Source of the DNA: Paenibacillus barengoltzii NBRC 101215
GTDB taxonomy: Bacteria > Bacillota > Bacilli > Paenibacillales > Paenibacillaceae
DNA length: 64,000 nt
Reading direction: 5' to 3'
Assembly (NCBI RefSeq): GCF_004000745.1
Contig: NZ_BILV01000007.1
Location: forward strand, 1-64,000
Position numbers and translations under genes: made by a program. This document shows, one piece after another, positions 1 to 7,513 of the stretch. Below the pieces are notes generated by a model. It did no database searches. It saw only the letters and a program-made list of their open reading frames with translations, and had not been told where the DNA came from. Position 1 is the stretch's first letter. Each line of letters begins with the position of its first letter.

Positions 1-4
1 AATG

Positions 5-39
5 AAAAAACGCCTATTCCCCAGGGGAACAGGCGTTTA
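5..39 (-). terminator. Intrinsic terminator downstream of xylB
   Basis: Read on the minus strand, an inverted repeat (ACGCCTGTTCCCC against GGGGAATAGGCGT, one mismatch) is followed by TTTTTT. It sits about 20 bases past the xylB stop and probably ends the xylAB transcript. Confidence 0.85.
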
Positions 40-60
40 TGGACAGATCCTTGTGCAAGC

Positions 61-1557
61 TTATCCGCGGAATTCCTGCAGCCCTTCGTTCAGCGAGCGA
101 GTTGCTGCATAAACTTGCTGATACAGCTTAAATAAGCGAGCATATTTCTCTACATTAGCCGGAATCGGCTCATATGTCTTCGCATACCCGATGAAGGCAT
201 CAGCGCATTCCTTCAGGCTGCCGAACCAGCCGCTGCCAACCGCCGCCATCATCGCTGCGCCCATCGCCGGACCTTGCTCGTTCTTGAGTGCCACGACCGG
301 CTTGCCGAAGATATCGGCTTGCATTTGCAGCCAAACTGGATTCTTCGCGCCGCCGCCGATGGAGATGACGCGTTCAACCTCGATACCAGCTGCATGAAAT
401 AGATCAAACGATTCTTGCAGCGAGAAGGTGATCCCTTCCATCACAGCGCGGGCCAGATGCTCGCGGCGATGTGTGCCGGACAAGCCGATGAAGCTGCCAC
501 GAATGACGCTGTCCGCGTGCGGTGTACGTTCCCCGACCAGATACGGGGTGAACAACAGACCTTCCGAACCCGGTGCGATGTCGCCCACCGGCTTCAGCAG
601 CTCGTCAAAGCTAAGCTCCGGTGCCAGCGAATCCTTGAACCAGCTTAAGGAATACCCTGCAGCCAGCGTCACGCCCATTGCATAAAAAGCGCCCGGATGC
701 GCATGGTTAAAGAAATGCACCTTGCCGGCAAAATCTTTGTTCTTATCTTCTTCGTAAGTCAGCACTACGCCAGACGTTCCCACGCTGCACAGCGCGTCGC
801 CTTTACGGACGATGCCCGCACCAACCGCGCCACAGGCGTTGTCAGCACCGCCGCCGAACACTTTCGTGCCCGCTGCCAGGCCGGACTCAGCGGCAAACTC
901 CGGCAGCAACGTGCCGGTAAACTCGGTGCTGCCCACAATCGGCGGGCAGAAGCCAGTGGGAAGACCGAAGGCGGCAGCGATCTCCTCGCTCCATTTCCCC
1001 TCCGGCACATTCAGCAGCAGCGTTCCCGCGGCATCGGAGATTTCCATATGCACTTGGCCGGTCATACGATAACGCAAGTAATCCTTCGGCAATACAAAAC
1101 GTGCAGCTTTGGCAAACAACTCCGGCTCATGCTCCTGTATCCAAAGGATTTTTGGCAACGTAAACCCTTCCAACGCAGCGTTGCGCGTAATATCGAGCAG
1201 CTTGTCGCCCAGCTTCGCTTCAATATCGCGGCATTGCTTGGTCGTACGGGTGTCGTTCCACAGAATCGCGTTGCGCAGCACATTGTTCTGCTCATCCAGC
1301 AGCACTAAACCGTGCATTTGACCGGAGAAGGAGACACCTTCGATGTCTTCGGCCGCTACGCCGCTTTCCTTGAGCAATTGCTGCAAGCAAGCAACGGTCC
1401 CTTTGACCCATTCCTCCGGATTTTGTTCGCTATACCCCGGACGCTCTTGGATCAGCGGATATGCTGCGGACGCCTCCCCGGCGATATCGCCGTTTTGATT
1501 CACAAGCAACGTCTTCACCGAGCTGGTCCCCAGATCGATGCCAATCACATACTTCAT
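61..1557 (-). CDS. xylB: Xylulokinase
   Basis: Cytoplasmic FGGY-family kinase that phosphorylates D-xylulose with ATP to xylulose-5-phosphate, the second step of xylose catabolism. The N-terminal phosphate loop GIDLGTSSVK, the conserved GGGADNACGAVGAG segment with the likely catalytic Asp, and the C-terminal GGGAKNPVW motif are all visible. The length (498 aa) is normal for the family. I chose the ATG at 1557 (protein MKYVIG) because AAGGGAGAG lies correctly upstream; an in-frame ATG at 1578 adds seven residues and has a poor ribosome site. It follows xylA in one operon, with a hairpin between them. Confidence 0.96.
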   Translation of the reverse strand: MKYVIGIDLGTSSVKTLLVNQNGDIAGEASAAYPLIQERPGYSEQNPEEWVKGTVACLQQLLKESGVAAEDIEGVSFSGQMHGLVLLDEQNNVLRNAILWNDTRTTKQCRDIEAKLGDKLLDITRNAALEGFTLPKILWIQEHEPELFAKAARFVLPKDYLRYRMTGQVHMEISDAAGTLLLNVPEGKWSEEIAAAFGLPTGFCPPIVGSTEFTGTLLPEFAAESGLAAGTKVFGGGADNACGAVGAGIVRKGDALCSVGTSGVVLTYEEDKNKDFAGKVHFFNHAHPGAFYAMGVTLAAGYSLSWFKDSLAPELSFDELLKPVGDIAPGSEGLLFTPYLVGERTPHADSVIRGSFIGLSGTHRREHLARAVMEGITFSLQESFDLFHAAGIEVERVISIGGGAKNPVWLQMQADIFGKPVVALKNEQGPAMGAAMMAAVGSGWFGSLKECADAFIGYAKTYEPIPANVEKYARLFKLYQQVYAATRSLNEGLQEFRG

Positions 1558-1603
1558 TGCGATACTCTCCCTTCGCATGTCCCCTAAGGGGCCTTATACC
1601 ACA

Positions 1604-1629
1604 AAAAGGGACGGCAGGCGTCCCCTTTT
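1604..1629 (-). terminator. Hairpin between xylA and xylB (attenuator or partial terminator)
   Basis: On the minus strand AAAAGGGGAC pairs with GTCCCTTTTT around a short GC-rich loop, and the descending arm is itself T-rich. It lies between the xylA stop and the xylB start. It may lower xylB expression relative to xylA or stabilise the xylA 3' end. A role is inferred from position only. Confidence 0.55.
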
Positions 1630-1660
1630 GGATAGTTGTGAAACAAGTCTCTCTCTAAGC

Positions 1661-2980
1661 TTATTTCGTGCCGAAAATGTATTCGTTCAGGCGGGCTTTC
1701 ACCAGCTCGAGGTGGTTCGATTTGTTCACGATGTTGCTGTGTTCCAGAGCATAAGCTTCCAGCGTTTTGAAGTTCGCTTTACCGGACACGATATCCGCAC
1801 CGATGCCGGATTTGAAGCTTGCATAACGTTCTTCAATCAGGTTTTCAATGAAGTTGTCCTCGATCATTTTGCCGGCTACTTTCAAGCCTTTCGCGAAGGT
1901 GTCCATACCAGCGATATGAGCATAGAACAGATCTTCCGGTTCGAAGGAAGTACGTCTTACTTTCGCGTCGAAGTTCACCCCGCCGGAGCCCAAGCCGCCG
2001 TTTTTCAGGATTTCATACATCGCGAGCGTTACAGCATACAGGTCTGTTGGGAATTCGTCCGTATCCCAGCCGAGCAGCATGTCGCCTTGGTTCGCGTCGA
2101 TCGAACCCAGCATGTTGTTGATGCGGGCTACGCGCAGTTCATGTTCGAACGTATGGCCAGCCAGCGTCGCATGGTTTGCTTCCAGGTTCAGCTTGAAGTG
2201 ATCTTGCAAGCCGTATTTTTGCAGGAATGCAATCGTCGTAGCAGCATCGAAGTCATATTGGTGCTTGGTAGGCTCTTTTGGTTTTGGCTCGATCAAGAAT
2301 TGACCTTTGAAGCCGATTTCTTTGGCATAGTCGATTGCCATTTGGAAGAATCTTGCCAGGTTGTCGAGTTCCAGAGCCATATCGGTGTTCAGCAAGGACT
2401 CGTAACCTTCACGACCGCCCCAGAACACATAGTTTTCAGCGCCCAGCTCAACAGCAGTTTCCAGACCTTTCTTCACTTGTGCTGCAGCATAAGCGAATAC
2501 GTCAGCGTTGGAGGTTGTTGCCGCACCATGCACGTAACGCGGGTTGGAGAACATGTTAGCTGTGTTCCACAACAGCTTCACGCCGGTTTGCTTCATGCCT
2601 TCTTTGATTTTAGCTACGATGACGTCCAAATTTTCATTGGATTCTTTCAGGGTTGCGCCTTCAGGAGCAACGTCTACGTCATGGAAGCAGAAATACGGAG
2701 CGCCAAGCTTCTCCAAGAATTCAAAGTTAACTTCAACGCGAGCTTTTGCCAGATCCATGCCGCTTACTGTTTCCCAAGGACGAATCATGTTGCCTTGACC
2801 AAATGGGTCGCTGCCGTTCATCGTCAACGTGTGCCAGTAAGCCACGGCGAAACGCAAATGCTCCTTCATTGTTTTGCCGAGTACAACTTCATTCTCGTTA
2901 TAATGTTTAAATGCTAGCGGATTGTCGGAACCTGCGCCTTCATACTGAATTTTGCTAATGTTCTTGAAATAACTCACCAC
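1661..2980 (-). CDS. xylA: Xylose isomerase
   Basis: Cytoplasmic TIM-barrel metalloenzyme that converts D-xylose to D-xylulose. Visible family landmarks are [11 protein letters not shown] (His100 and Asp103, the ring-opening pair), [10 protein letters not shown], the metal-site strand [31 protein letters not shown] and [17 protein letters not shown]. At 439 aa it is full length for the class II enzymes. The start is GTG at 2980 (a second GTG follows directly), with GGGAGG five bases upstream. It is the first gene of the xylAB operon. Its promoter and XylR operator are 100-140 bp upstream, directly at the prophage attL. Confidence 0.97.
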   Translation of the reverse strand: MVSYFKNISKIQYEGAGSDNPLAFKHYNENEVVLGKTMKEHLRFAVAYWHTLTMNGSDPFGQGNMIRPWETVSGMDLAKARVEVNFEFLEKLGAPYFCFHDVDVAPEGATLKESNENLDVIVAKIKEGMKQTGVKLLWNTANMFSNPRYVHGAATTSNADVFAYAAAQVKKGLETAVELGAENYVFWGGREGYESLLNTDMALELDNLARFFQMAIDYAKEIGFKGQFLIEPKPKEPTKHQYDFDAATTIAFLQKYGLQDHFKLNLEANHATLAGHTFEHELRVARINNMLGSIDANQGDMLLGWDTDEFPTDLYAVTLAMYEILKNGGLGSGGVNFDAKVRRTSFEPEDLFYAHIAGMDTFAKGLKVAGKMIEDNFIENLIEERYASFKSGIGADIVSGKANFKTLEAYALEHSNIVNKSNHLELVKARLNEYIFGTK

Positions 2981-3081
2981 GTATTCCTCCCACCAGAGAT
3001 TTAATTAAAGTAAGCCTTTACATCCTGTCGATTTTAAGTAGCATGCCCATTTACTTGTGCGAGCATGCCGTCTACACTAAG

Positions 3082-3110
3082 ATCGTATCACGTTCCACTT
3101 AGTTTGTCTA
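3082..3110 (-). promoter_or_regulatory. Sigma-A promoter of xylAB
   Basis: On the minus strand TAGACA (3110-3105) and TACGAT (3087-3082) are separated by exactly 17 bases, pointing at xylA. The -35 box lies inside the XylR operator and inside the phage att core, while the -10 is host sequence. The promoter is therefore still complete after prophage integration. A weak cre-like site (two mismatches) at about 3009-3022 lies in the leader. Confidence 0.7.
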
Positions 3111-3119
3111 GTAAACTAA
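3099..3119. promoter_or_regulatory. XylR operator upstream of xylA
   Basis: TTAGTTT and AAACTAA form a perfect 7-bp inverted repeat around a 7-bp centre. This matches the TTAGTTT...AAACTAA form of xyl operators in Bacillus and relatives. It overlaps the -35 of the xylA promoter, which fits repression by XylR in the absence of xylose. Confidence 0.8.
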
Positions 3120-3126
3120 CAAAGTT
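3103..3126. other. attL core of the prophage
   Basis: This 24-bp sequence (begins TTTGTCTAG, ends CAAAGTT) is repeated without mismatch at 43472-43495, 40,369 bp away, next to the integrase gene. With one mismatch the repeat extends five bases further left. Host xylA sequence lies to its left and phage sequence to its right. Confidence 0.9.
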
Positions 3127-3139
3127 TACTCGATAACGC

Positions 3140-3220
3140 ATAATGACGCAGGTCTTGCTATCCAGCATACACCATAAAACATGCCTTTACTCCATATGTT
3201 TGTGGGCAAGTTGTGGGCAA
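3140..3220. repeat. Left integrase arm sites
   Basis: TTGTGGGCAA occurs twice in tandem at 3200-3209 and 3211-3220 with an 11-bp period. ATAATGACGC at 3140-3149 is the exact reverse complement of 43442-43451 beside attR. The same tandem pair is found at 43406-43426. The symmetry around attP suggests arm-type integrase or excisionase binding sites. Confidence 0.6.
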
Positions 3221-3243
3221 AGGCGCTGAAAGGAGTTACTTAG

Positions 3244-3421
3244 ATGGATCTGGAAGACCTTAGACCAGGAATGCTGGTCAGGATCCTGCCGCCTCATCCG
3301 TACGCTGGTAGCTGCGGTCGCATCCTCGAAATTGGGATCTCTGCTAAAAAGAAAACGCACCGGCGCCAAAGTTGATATCGGCCAGTCTGGGTTGCTGGTT
3401 GTGTCACCGGAACACTGGTAA
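3244..3421 (+). pseudogene. Small KOW-like ORF with an internal frameshift
   Basis: An AAAGGAG site eight bases upstream starts a 43-codon ORF (MDLEDLRPGMLVRILPPHP...) that stops at a TGA. The next frame continues sensibly (GAKVDIGQSGLLVVSPEHW) to a TAA at 3421. The whole span is 178 bases, that is 59 codons plus one base. The switch falls at an A-rich tract (gctaaaaagaaaacg), so a one-base indel, a sequencing error or recoding could explain it. The RPGMLVRI start and later glycines resemble small KOW/SH3-like proteins. It is the first phage ORF inside attL. Function unknown. Confidence 0.5.
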
Positions 3422-3443
3422 CGAGCCTGGTCGTTTCCGAGCG

Positions 3444-3481
3444 CAAAAAAAAAGCCAAGAACGGTTCGCTCTCGGTTTTTT
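3444..3481. terminator. Possible bidirectional terminator
   Basis: An imperfect stem (GCCAAGAAC against GCTCTCGG) is flanked by nine A on the left and six T on the right. It follows the frameshifted small ORF. Two mismatches weaken the stem. Confidence 0.4.
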
Positions 3482-3522
3482 GGTTATATATGTAAATTAA
3501 GTGAATTGTGTGAAATGAACAA

Positions 3523-3551
3523 TTGACACCCCATGGCGTTTTAGCTAAAAT
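3523..3551 (+). promoter_or_regulatory. Near-consensus sigma-A promoter with no ORF behind it
   Basis: TTGACA at 3523-3528, a 17-base spacer and TAAAAT at 3546-3551 make one of the best promoters in the window. A terminator follows 37 bases downstream of the -10, so it appears to drive only a short RNA. Confidence 0.75.
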
Positions 3552-3557
3552 AAATGT

Positions 3558-3627
3558 AGCTCATCTACCTAGTCGTAGAAGGAGAATCCGGTTTTCGCAA
3601 AGCGATTACCGGTTTTTTATTTTTTTT
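3558..3627 (+). ncRNA. Candidate small RNA of about 65 nt
   Basis: This is the predicted transcript between the strong promoter at 3523 and the terminator at 3588-3627. It contains an AGAAGGAG segment but no start codon at a usable distance, so it is probably non-coding. It runs against the 3' end of the AT-rich gene at 3617-4252 and overlaps its last codons. It could act on that mRNA, be a phage regulatory RNA, or simply insulate the cassette. Confidence 0.45.
3588..3627 (+). terminator. Strong intrinsic terminator
   Basis: CCGGT (3588-3592) pairs with ACCGG (3608-3612), with a nested TCGC/GCGA stem inside, followed by TTTTTTATTTTTTTT. The opposite strand has no T tract, so it works only rightward. 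Confidence 0.85.
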
Positions 3628-4252
3628 CTAAGGTGTTTATAAAGTTCAGATAGTCCTTATCGTAGAGCCTTTTTTTATTCAAATAAAATACAGGAAAAGC
3701 AGTTATAAAGTGATAATTATTCAATTCCCCGTTATCATTATATTTTTCAGCTAAAACTATTAAATAGTCAACTGTTTCGTGTTTGAACCTAATGTAGGTT
3801 TTCCCCTCCCTCATTCTTTTTTTAAAATTATATTCTTGTTTTCTCCAATACTGTATATTTGGATCTTGCTTATTCGCCAATTCTATCACTGGAGATATCC
3901 AATTAATTCTAGCACCTCTATACAAGCACAAATCTCTTTTTTTAGTATTTAGTTCAATACTAAATTGTTTGATTATGCAGTTCTCAGGACATATCTCTTG
4001 AGCAACATCATTATTACAAGGCAATATATTAAAAGATTCTGATTCCCCTTCATCAAAGGCAATCAAATGCCAAAATGTATCAGATTTCTTCTCAATCCAA
4101 TTTCTACAATTGACATAGATAAATTTTCCAAAGAGTCGAGGCCTTTTATTCTTATCCATAAATCCAACTTTAAAATTTTCATAAAAGTGTTCTATCGAGA
4201 CATTATAGTCATCATCAATTATTAGTGGAGGGGGAAGTTTAGTCGAATGCAT
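3617..4252 (-). CDS. Unknown protein paired with the DUF3800 gene (accessory cassette)
   Basis: I do not recognise this 211-aa protein with certainty. It has no signal peptide or membrane segment. A CPENC pair lies mid-protein, and the C-terminal half has the order YIRFKHETVDYLIVLAE...YHFITAFPV. That is the rhythm seen in some BECR-fold (RelE/EndoU/barnase-like) phage ribonuclease domains, but this is only a guess. The start ATG overlaps the stop of the upstream gene (TAATG), so the two are translationally coupled. Codon use and base composition are far more AT-rich than the rest of the phage, which points to recent acquisition. Confidence 0.75.
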   Translation of the reverse strand: MHSTKLPPPLIIDDDYNVSIEHFYENFKVGFMDKNKRPRLFGKFIYVNCRNWIEKKSDTFWHLIAFDEGESESFNILPCNNDVAQEICPENCIIKQFSIELNTKKRDLCLYRGARINWISPVIELANKQDPNIQYWRKQEYNFKKRMREGKTYIRFKHETVDYLIVLAEKYNDNGELNNYHFITAFPVFYLNKKRLYDKDYLNFINTLEKK

Positions 4253-4962
4253 TATCTTACCCTCCTAGGATTCCATATAAAGATGTTAAATTTTTTTTCA
4301 CTCAATGCTGAACTTCTATTAAATTCAACAGGGTAAAGATCATGGATATGGTCTATCAGTATATTTTTGGCTGCGCTACTCCCCTCTTTATAAAATAGAT
4401 TTCTATGATAATACGAAAGTGCACCGATAAATATATCCGTAATTTGCATTAATTCAGATTCGTGGGATCTAATTTGCTTTATATCCTTAATAATTTCATT
4501 ACTGAAATCATATTTACTGTTTGCTAAAACCTCTTGCAGCTTCCTCACCTTTTTCCCACCACAAGTATCTTTAATATCAAGAAAAATTCGATATTGTCCC
4601 TTTCGAGTAATAGGCTCCAAAAGTCTATAGTAGATTTTATAGTACCAAGTGTTATAGTCCCCATCATTGTAAATTGAATGGTCAAGTAAAGATTTCTCTT
4701 TCGCAACAATAGCTCTAAATTGCAAATCTTTATTTTCAAAAAAATAATTTACCAGAGCCAAATATACTGTAAGTTTTGCAGGGGATATTTTTGTCCACTT
4801 TAACTCAGTCCAGCTACTTATCCCATGTTGTTCTTTAATATGCCTAATATCAGAAAAAACTTGTTTTTTCTTCTCCGAAGGACATGTTATTGCACCAAGC
4901 ACCATAACGTCAGAAGAATCATTCTCTAAATGACAACTTTCATCACAATATATATTAAACAA
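4252..4962 (-). CDS. DUF3800 domain protein
   Basis: This 236-aa protein has the DUF3800 pattern: an N-terminal YCDES strand (Asp7, Glu8), a VLGAITCP strand, a central acidic strand (IFLDIKD) and the C-terminal helix MQITDIFIGALSYY with an Asp. DUF3800 is thought to have an RNase H-like fold, so a metal-dependent nuclease is plausible. Its biochemical role is not established. It is first in a two-gene AT-rich operon between the lysis genes and attL, a typical place for lysogenic-conversion or superinfection-immunity genes. A TATAAT box lies in the leader at about 5020, with a poor -35. Confidence 0.8.
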   Translation of the reverse strand: MFNIYCDESCHLENDSSDVMVLGAITCPSEKKKQVFSDIRHIKEQHGISSWTELKWTKISPAKLTVYLALVNYFFENKDLQFRAIVAKEKSLLDHSIYNDGDYNTWYYKIYYRLLEPITRKGQYRIFLDIKDTCGGKKVRKLQEVLANSKYDFSNEIIKDIKQIRSHESELMQITDIFIGALSYYHRNLFYKEGSSAAKNILIDHIHDLYPVEFNRSSALSEKKFNIFIWNPRRVR

Positions 4963-5056
4963 TCTAAAAACCCTCTCAATTGATTAATAGATATTAGGTA
5001 GCTAGTGTACCTATAATTATACTATTTTTTCACATTTACGGCGTATTTTCGCATAC

Positions 5057-5091
5057 AAAAAAAAAGCTCTGCTAGCATACAGCTAGCAGAG
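5057..5091 (-). terminator. Terminator of the phage late operon
   Basis: A perfect 10-bp stem (CTCTGCTAGC/GCTAGCAGAG, 5-base loop) is followed on the minus strand by nine T. It lies just after the endolysin stop and separates the late operon from the DUF3800 cassette. Confidence 0.92.
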
Positions 5092-5155
5092 TTCTCACCG
5101 ATGCTTCCGGATTTCTATAGCAAGTATAGTTCAAATGGGGAAAATTGTAAATGCC

Positions 5156-5878
5156 CTATCTTTTGACCGCGGCTGTCTTCGTTTTATTATCCCAAGTAAC
5201 CTTTGCCCCAAGAGCCTCTCCAACAGCTCGGAGCGGCACCATAGTAACGCCGTCGATCAGTATCCCGTCTTCGACTTTCTTTCCATTCACGATCACAGTC
5301 ACCTTGTCGCTAACCGGTTCCGCCTCCCTCTTCTTCAATCCCAGGTATTTTGCAATCCCGCTGACATGACCGGCCACGATCGCATCGGTTACGTCAGACC
5401 GTTTAAGCTTCGCAGCATCAGCGGTAACGTCGATAAACAAGTTTTCGGTCAGCACAGCCGGCATTTTGCTCTCACGAACCATATGCAGGTTGGCCGCCTT
5501 TTGCCCCCGATCTGTCACGCCAAACGGCTTGAGTGCAGCCATGATCTCGGTGTGCAAGACGTTTTGGAATGCCCTAGATGCAGCTGAGGCATTCGTATAC
5601 CTGAACGATTCGAAGCCCCCCGCTCCGCCTCCGGCGTTACAGTGGACGGATACGAGCAGATCCGCTCCGGCTGCGTTCGCTTTGTCTGTTCGCTCCTTAA
5701 GTTCAAGAAAAACATCCGTGTTGCGGGAGAGCAGTACCTGTACTTCTTCATACGCGCTTTCCAATCTTGCTTTGATGGCCAAGGATACCGCAAGCGCGAT
5801 GTCCTTCTCCTTCAATCCATTCGCCGCTGCGCCCGGGTCCTTTCCGCCGTGGCCAGCATCGATCCATACCTTTTTCAT
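5156..5878 (-). CDS. Endolysin: N-acetylmuramoyl-L-alanine amidase with C-terminal stalk domain
   Basis: This protein cleaves the amide bond between muramic acid and the stem peptide at the end of the lytic cycle. Residues 1-180 are an Amidase_3 zinc domain, with WIDAGHGGKDPGA (zinc His), EKDIAL (Glu), VSVHCN (zinc His) and the catalytic Glu in TENLFID. Residues ~190-240 are a copper-amine-oxidase-like stalk domain (VNGKKV...MVPLRAVGEALGAKVTWD), a module common in Paenibacillus cell-surface proteins and a probable wall anchor. There is no signal peptide, so release depends on the holin. The start overlaps the holin stop by four bases (ATGA). Confidence 0.93.
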   Translation of the reverse strand: MKKVWIDAGHGGKDPGAAANGLKEKDIALAVSLAIKARLESAYEEVQVLLSRNTDVFLELKERTDKANAAGADLLVSVHCNAGGGAGGFESFRYTNASAASRAFQNVLHTEIMAALKPFGVTDRGQKAANLHMVRESKMPAVLTENLFIDVTADAAKLKRSDVTDAIVAGHVSGIAKYLGLKKREAEPVSDKVTVIVNGKKVEDGILIDGVTMVPLRAVGEALGAKVTWDNKTKTAAVKR

Positions 5879-6336
5879 TGCGATACACCATCCTTTCTTG
5901 ATTCCGCCCGCTGAATCTTCTTATCCAGCTCACTCTTAACCCAGTCTATTAATGCGTTAAGCACCGGCAGGGGCAGCCAATCCCCCCAGCCAGCACGAAT
6001 ACTATTTGCCGTCATGCTCTGCAGCACATGGTAAAGGAGACCAAAAGCAAAAGCGCCAAAGATGATCCCTGGGAGATTAAATACAACATCAAGAAGATGA
6101 CCTCCGGCAGGGAGAAGGAGCATGAAGAGCGTACGAACCACCCCGTCGATGCCGTACCGGCTAGCGTAAGTATCATCCTTTTTTGCCGCTCGGATGCCTG
6201 AAATCCAATCCATGATAATGAAGAAAATAACTGCTGCCATAATTGCTCTCACTGGCTCACCGCTTCCGTAGAGAAATTCAAAAGCCGGAACCAAAAAGGC
6301 CCCGGCCGTCGATACTGCATATTTTGTTTTATCCAT
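5875..6336 (-). CDS. Phage holin (TcdE/Phage_holin_4 type)
   Basis: This 153-aa membrane protein should form lesions that let the endolysin reach the wall. Three hydrophobic segments are visible at about residues 8-48, 66-85 and 88-105. The motif MDWISGIRAAK followed by a short loop and a GIDGVVRT segment is typical of the toxin-secretion/phage-lysis holin family. The C-terminus is charged and cytoplasmic. GAGAGGATG precedes the ATG. It is co-transcribed with the endolysin. Confidence 0.9.
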   Translation of the reverse strand: MDKTKYAVSTAGAFLVPAFEFLYGSGEPVRAIMAAVIFFIIMDWISGIRAAKKDDTYASRYGIDGVVRTLFMLLLPAGGHLLDVVFNLPGIIFGAFAFGLLYHVLQSMTANSIRAGWGDWLPLPVLNALIDWVKSELDKKIQRAESRKDGVSQ

Positions 6337-6388
6337 GCTCTTTTCATCCTCTCAAATGTAATATCCCCCGGATCGGCTCCGAGGGCAA

Positions 6389-6410
6389 AATAAAAACGCC
6401 TATTCGGCGG
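6389..6410 (-). terminator. Weak terminator between tail fibre and lysis genes
   Basis: CGCC and GGCG close a 5-base loop and are followed on the minus strand by TTTTTATTTT. With only a 4-5 bp stem it probably lets part of the transcription through to the holin. The rest of 6337-6477 holds a 16-codon ORF (6450-6400) that I do not count as a gene. Confidence 0.5.
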
Positions 6411-6477
6411 TAATGTGTACAGTATCTTTGCTCTTAAACATCCTGATCATTGTCAGCACCCTTCATCTAAACATTTG

Positions 6478-7512
6478 TTATGCGTAAACCAAACGACCGG
6501 TTAGATTTATAATGTACTGCGGTAAAGGAGTTGTTGAGTTTCCGATTAAAAAGTACATCTTGTCAGTTGGTTTTCCTACCGGTATGTCAACCGTTCCGTA
6601 TAATAATTGACCCTGCGAGTTGCTGGCTAAGTAGTAAAATTTTCTCAATTCCAAGTCAATAGTAAACGAATGAATGTACCTAGCTTGGTTTGCAACGGAG
6701 TTTGACGATATTAACGCGGTGTAGTTTGAGCTTGAAATTGTTCCATCTCCTAAAGCCAAATAAATTATTGGACCTGTTTCTGATGTACTACCAAAAACCA
6801 TGGAAGAATTTCCTACTGCTCCCATTGTCATAAACGTAACTTTCTTTGTTCCACTAGGAATTGTAAGAAACGGTTCAGTTGCAAACCACCCGTTAATCAT
6901 ACTACCTGCCTCGTGAACATCAACATCGATAGATCCGCCAGGTTGGAGCGCTCCAACGACTCCGCCGATATTAACATTTTTCTTTACATTCTCCGGCACA
7001 AGATTCGCAAAATTCGCCGTCACCTTCCCGCTACCGTTATGGCAGCCGGCTGGAATTGTGTACTGCCCACCTTGCGTTGTAATGGTCTGATTGACGGCTC
7101 CACGGTTTGGCATTGAGCCTGCAATATTATTTCCTGATGCATTACTAAAAGTTTTCCCGGCCAAAACATCCGCCGCCGTGGCGTTACCCGTGGCCTTGAT
7201 GAGAGAAGTCAATTTACTTAGCAGCGAATCCCAACTTTCTGAAGTGGATGCCGAAATCCCTTTGGCAACGAGCGCGGCAACCACTTCTGATTTTCGCTCA
7301 TTGCCAGCTTGCTTTGCCGCTTGGGCTTCCTGCATGACCAGCCCTACAGCTTTTTCCGACGCCGCTACATCGCTGCGTGTCCCATCCGTTGCGTCGGACA
7401 GCGGAAAGTCCATATTATCGACATCCTCGCGGAGTTGATTAATCTCCTGGCCGATGCCATTTAAGTCCGACGGCTGCACAACGTCATTCAGGCCCCAATT
7501 TGTTTTGGCCAT
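6478..7512 (-). CDS. Tail fibre or receptor-binding protein
   Basis: The N-terminal segment MAKTNWGLNDVVQPSDLNGI and the following NQLREDVD helix resemble fibre N-termini that join the baseplate. The middle carries the set ADVLAGKTFSNASG, GSMPNRGAVNQTITTQGG and YTIPAGCHNGSGKV, a recurrent module of Firmicute phage fibres. Residues after ~200 have no clear family and are probably the receptor-binding end. I took the ATG at 7512, with GGAGG nine bases upstream; a longer start at 7536 would overlap the previous gene. AT content rises towards the C-terminus, as is usual for exchangeable tips. Confidence 0.85.
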   Translation of the reverse strand: MAKTNWGLNDVVQPSDLNGIGQEINQLREDVDNMDFPLSDATDGTRSDVAASEKAVGLVMQEAQAAKQAGNERKSEVVAALVAKGISASTSESWDSLLSKLTSLIKATGNATAADVLAGKTFSNASGNNIAGSMPNRGAVNQTITTQGGQYTIPAGCHNGSGKVTANFANLVPENVKKNVNIGGVVGALQPGGSIDVDVHEAGSMINGWFATEPFLTIPSGTKKVTFMTMGAVGNSSMVFGSTSETGPIIYLALGDGTISSSNYTALISSNSVANQARYIHSFTIDLELRKFYYLASNSQGQLLYGTVDIPVGKPTDKMYFLIGNSTTPLPQYIINLTGRLVYA

Positions 7513-7513
7513 A

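Noticed and set aside
1538-2917. 459-codon open frame on the plus strand antisense to xylA
   Set aside because: It is a mirror frame of a clear xylose isomerase gene, rich in Cys, His and Phe, without ribosome site or family signature.
3187-3369. 60-codon minus-strand ORF at the left prophage end
   Set aside because: Antisense to the small KOW-like ORF and spans the integrase arm repeats; no ribosome site.
6400-6450. 16-codon minus-strand ORF with an AAGGGTG site
   Set aside because: Too short to support, and its 3' end lies in the terminator hairpin.
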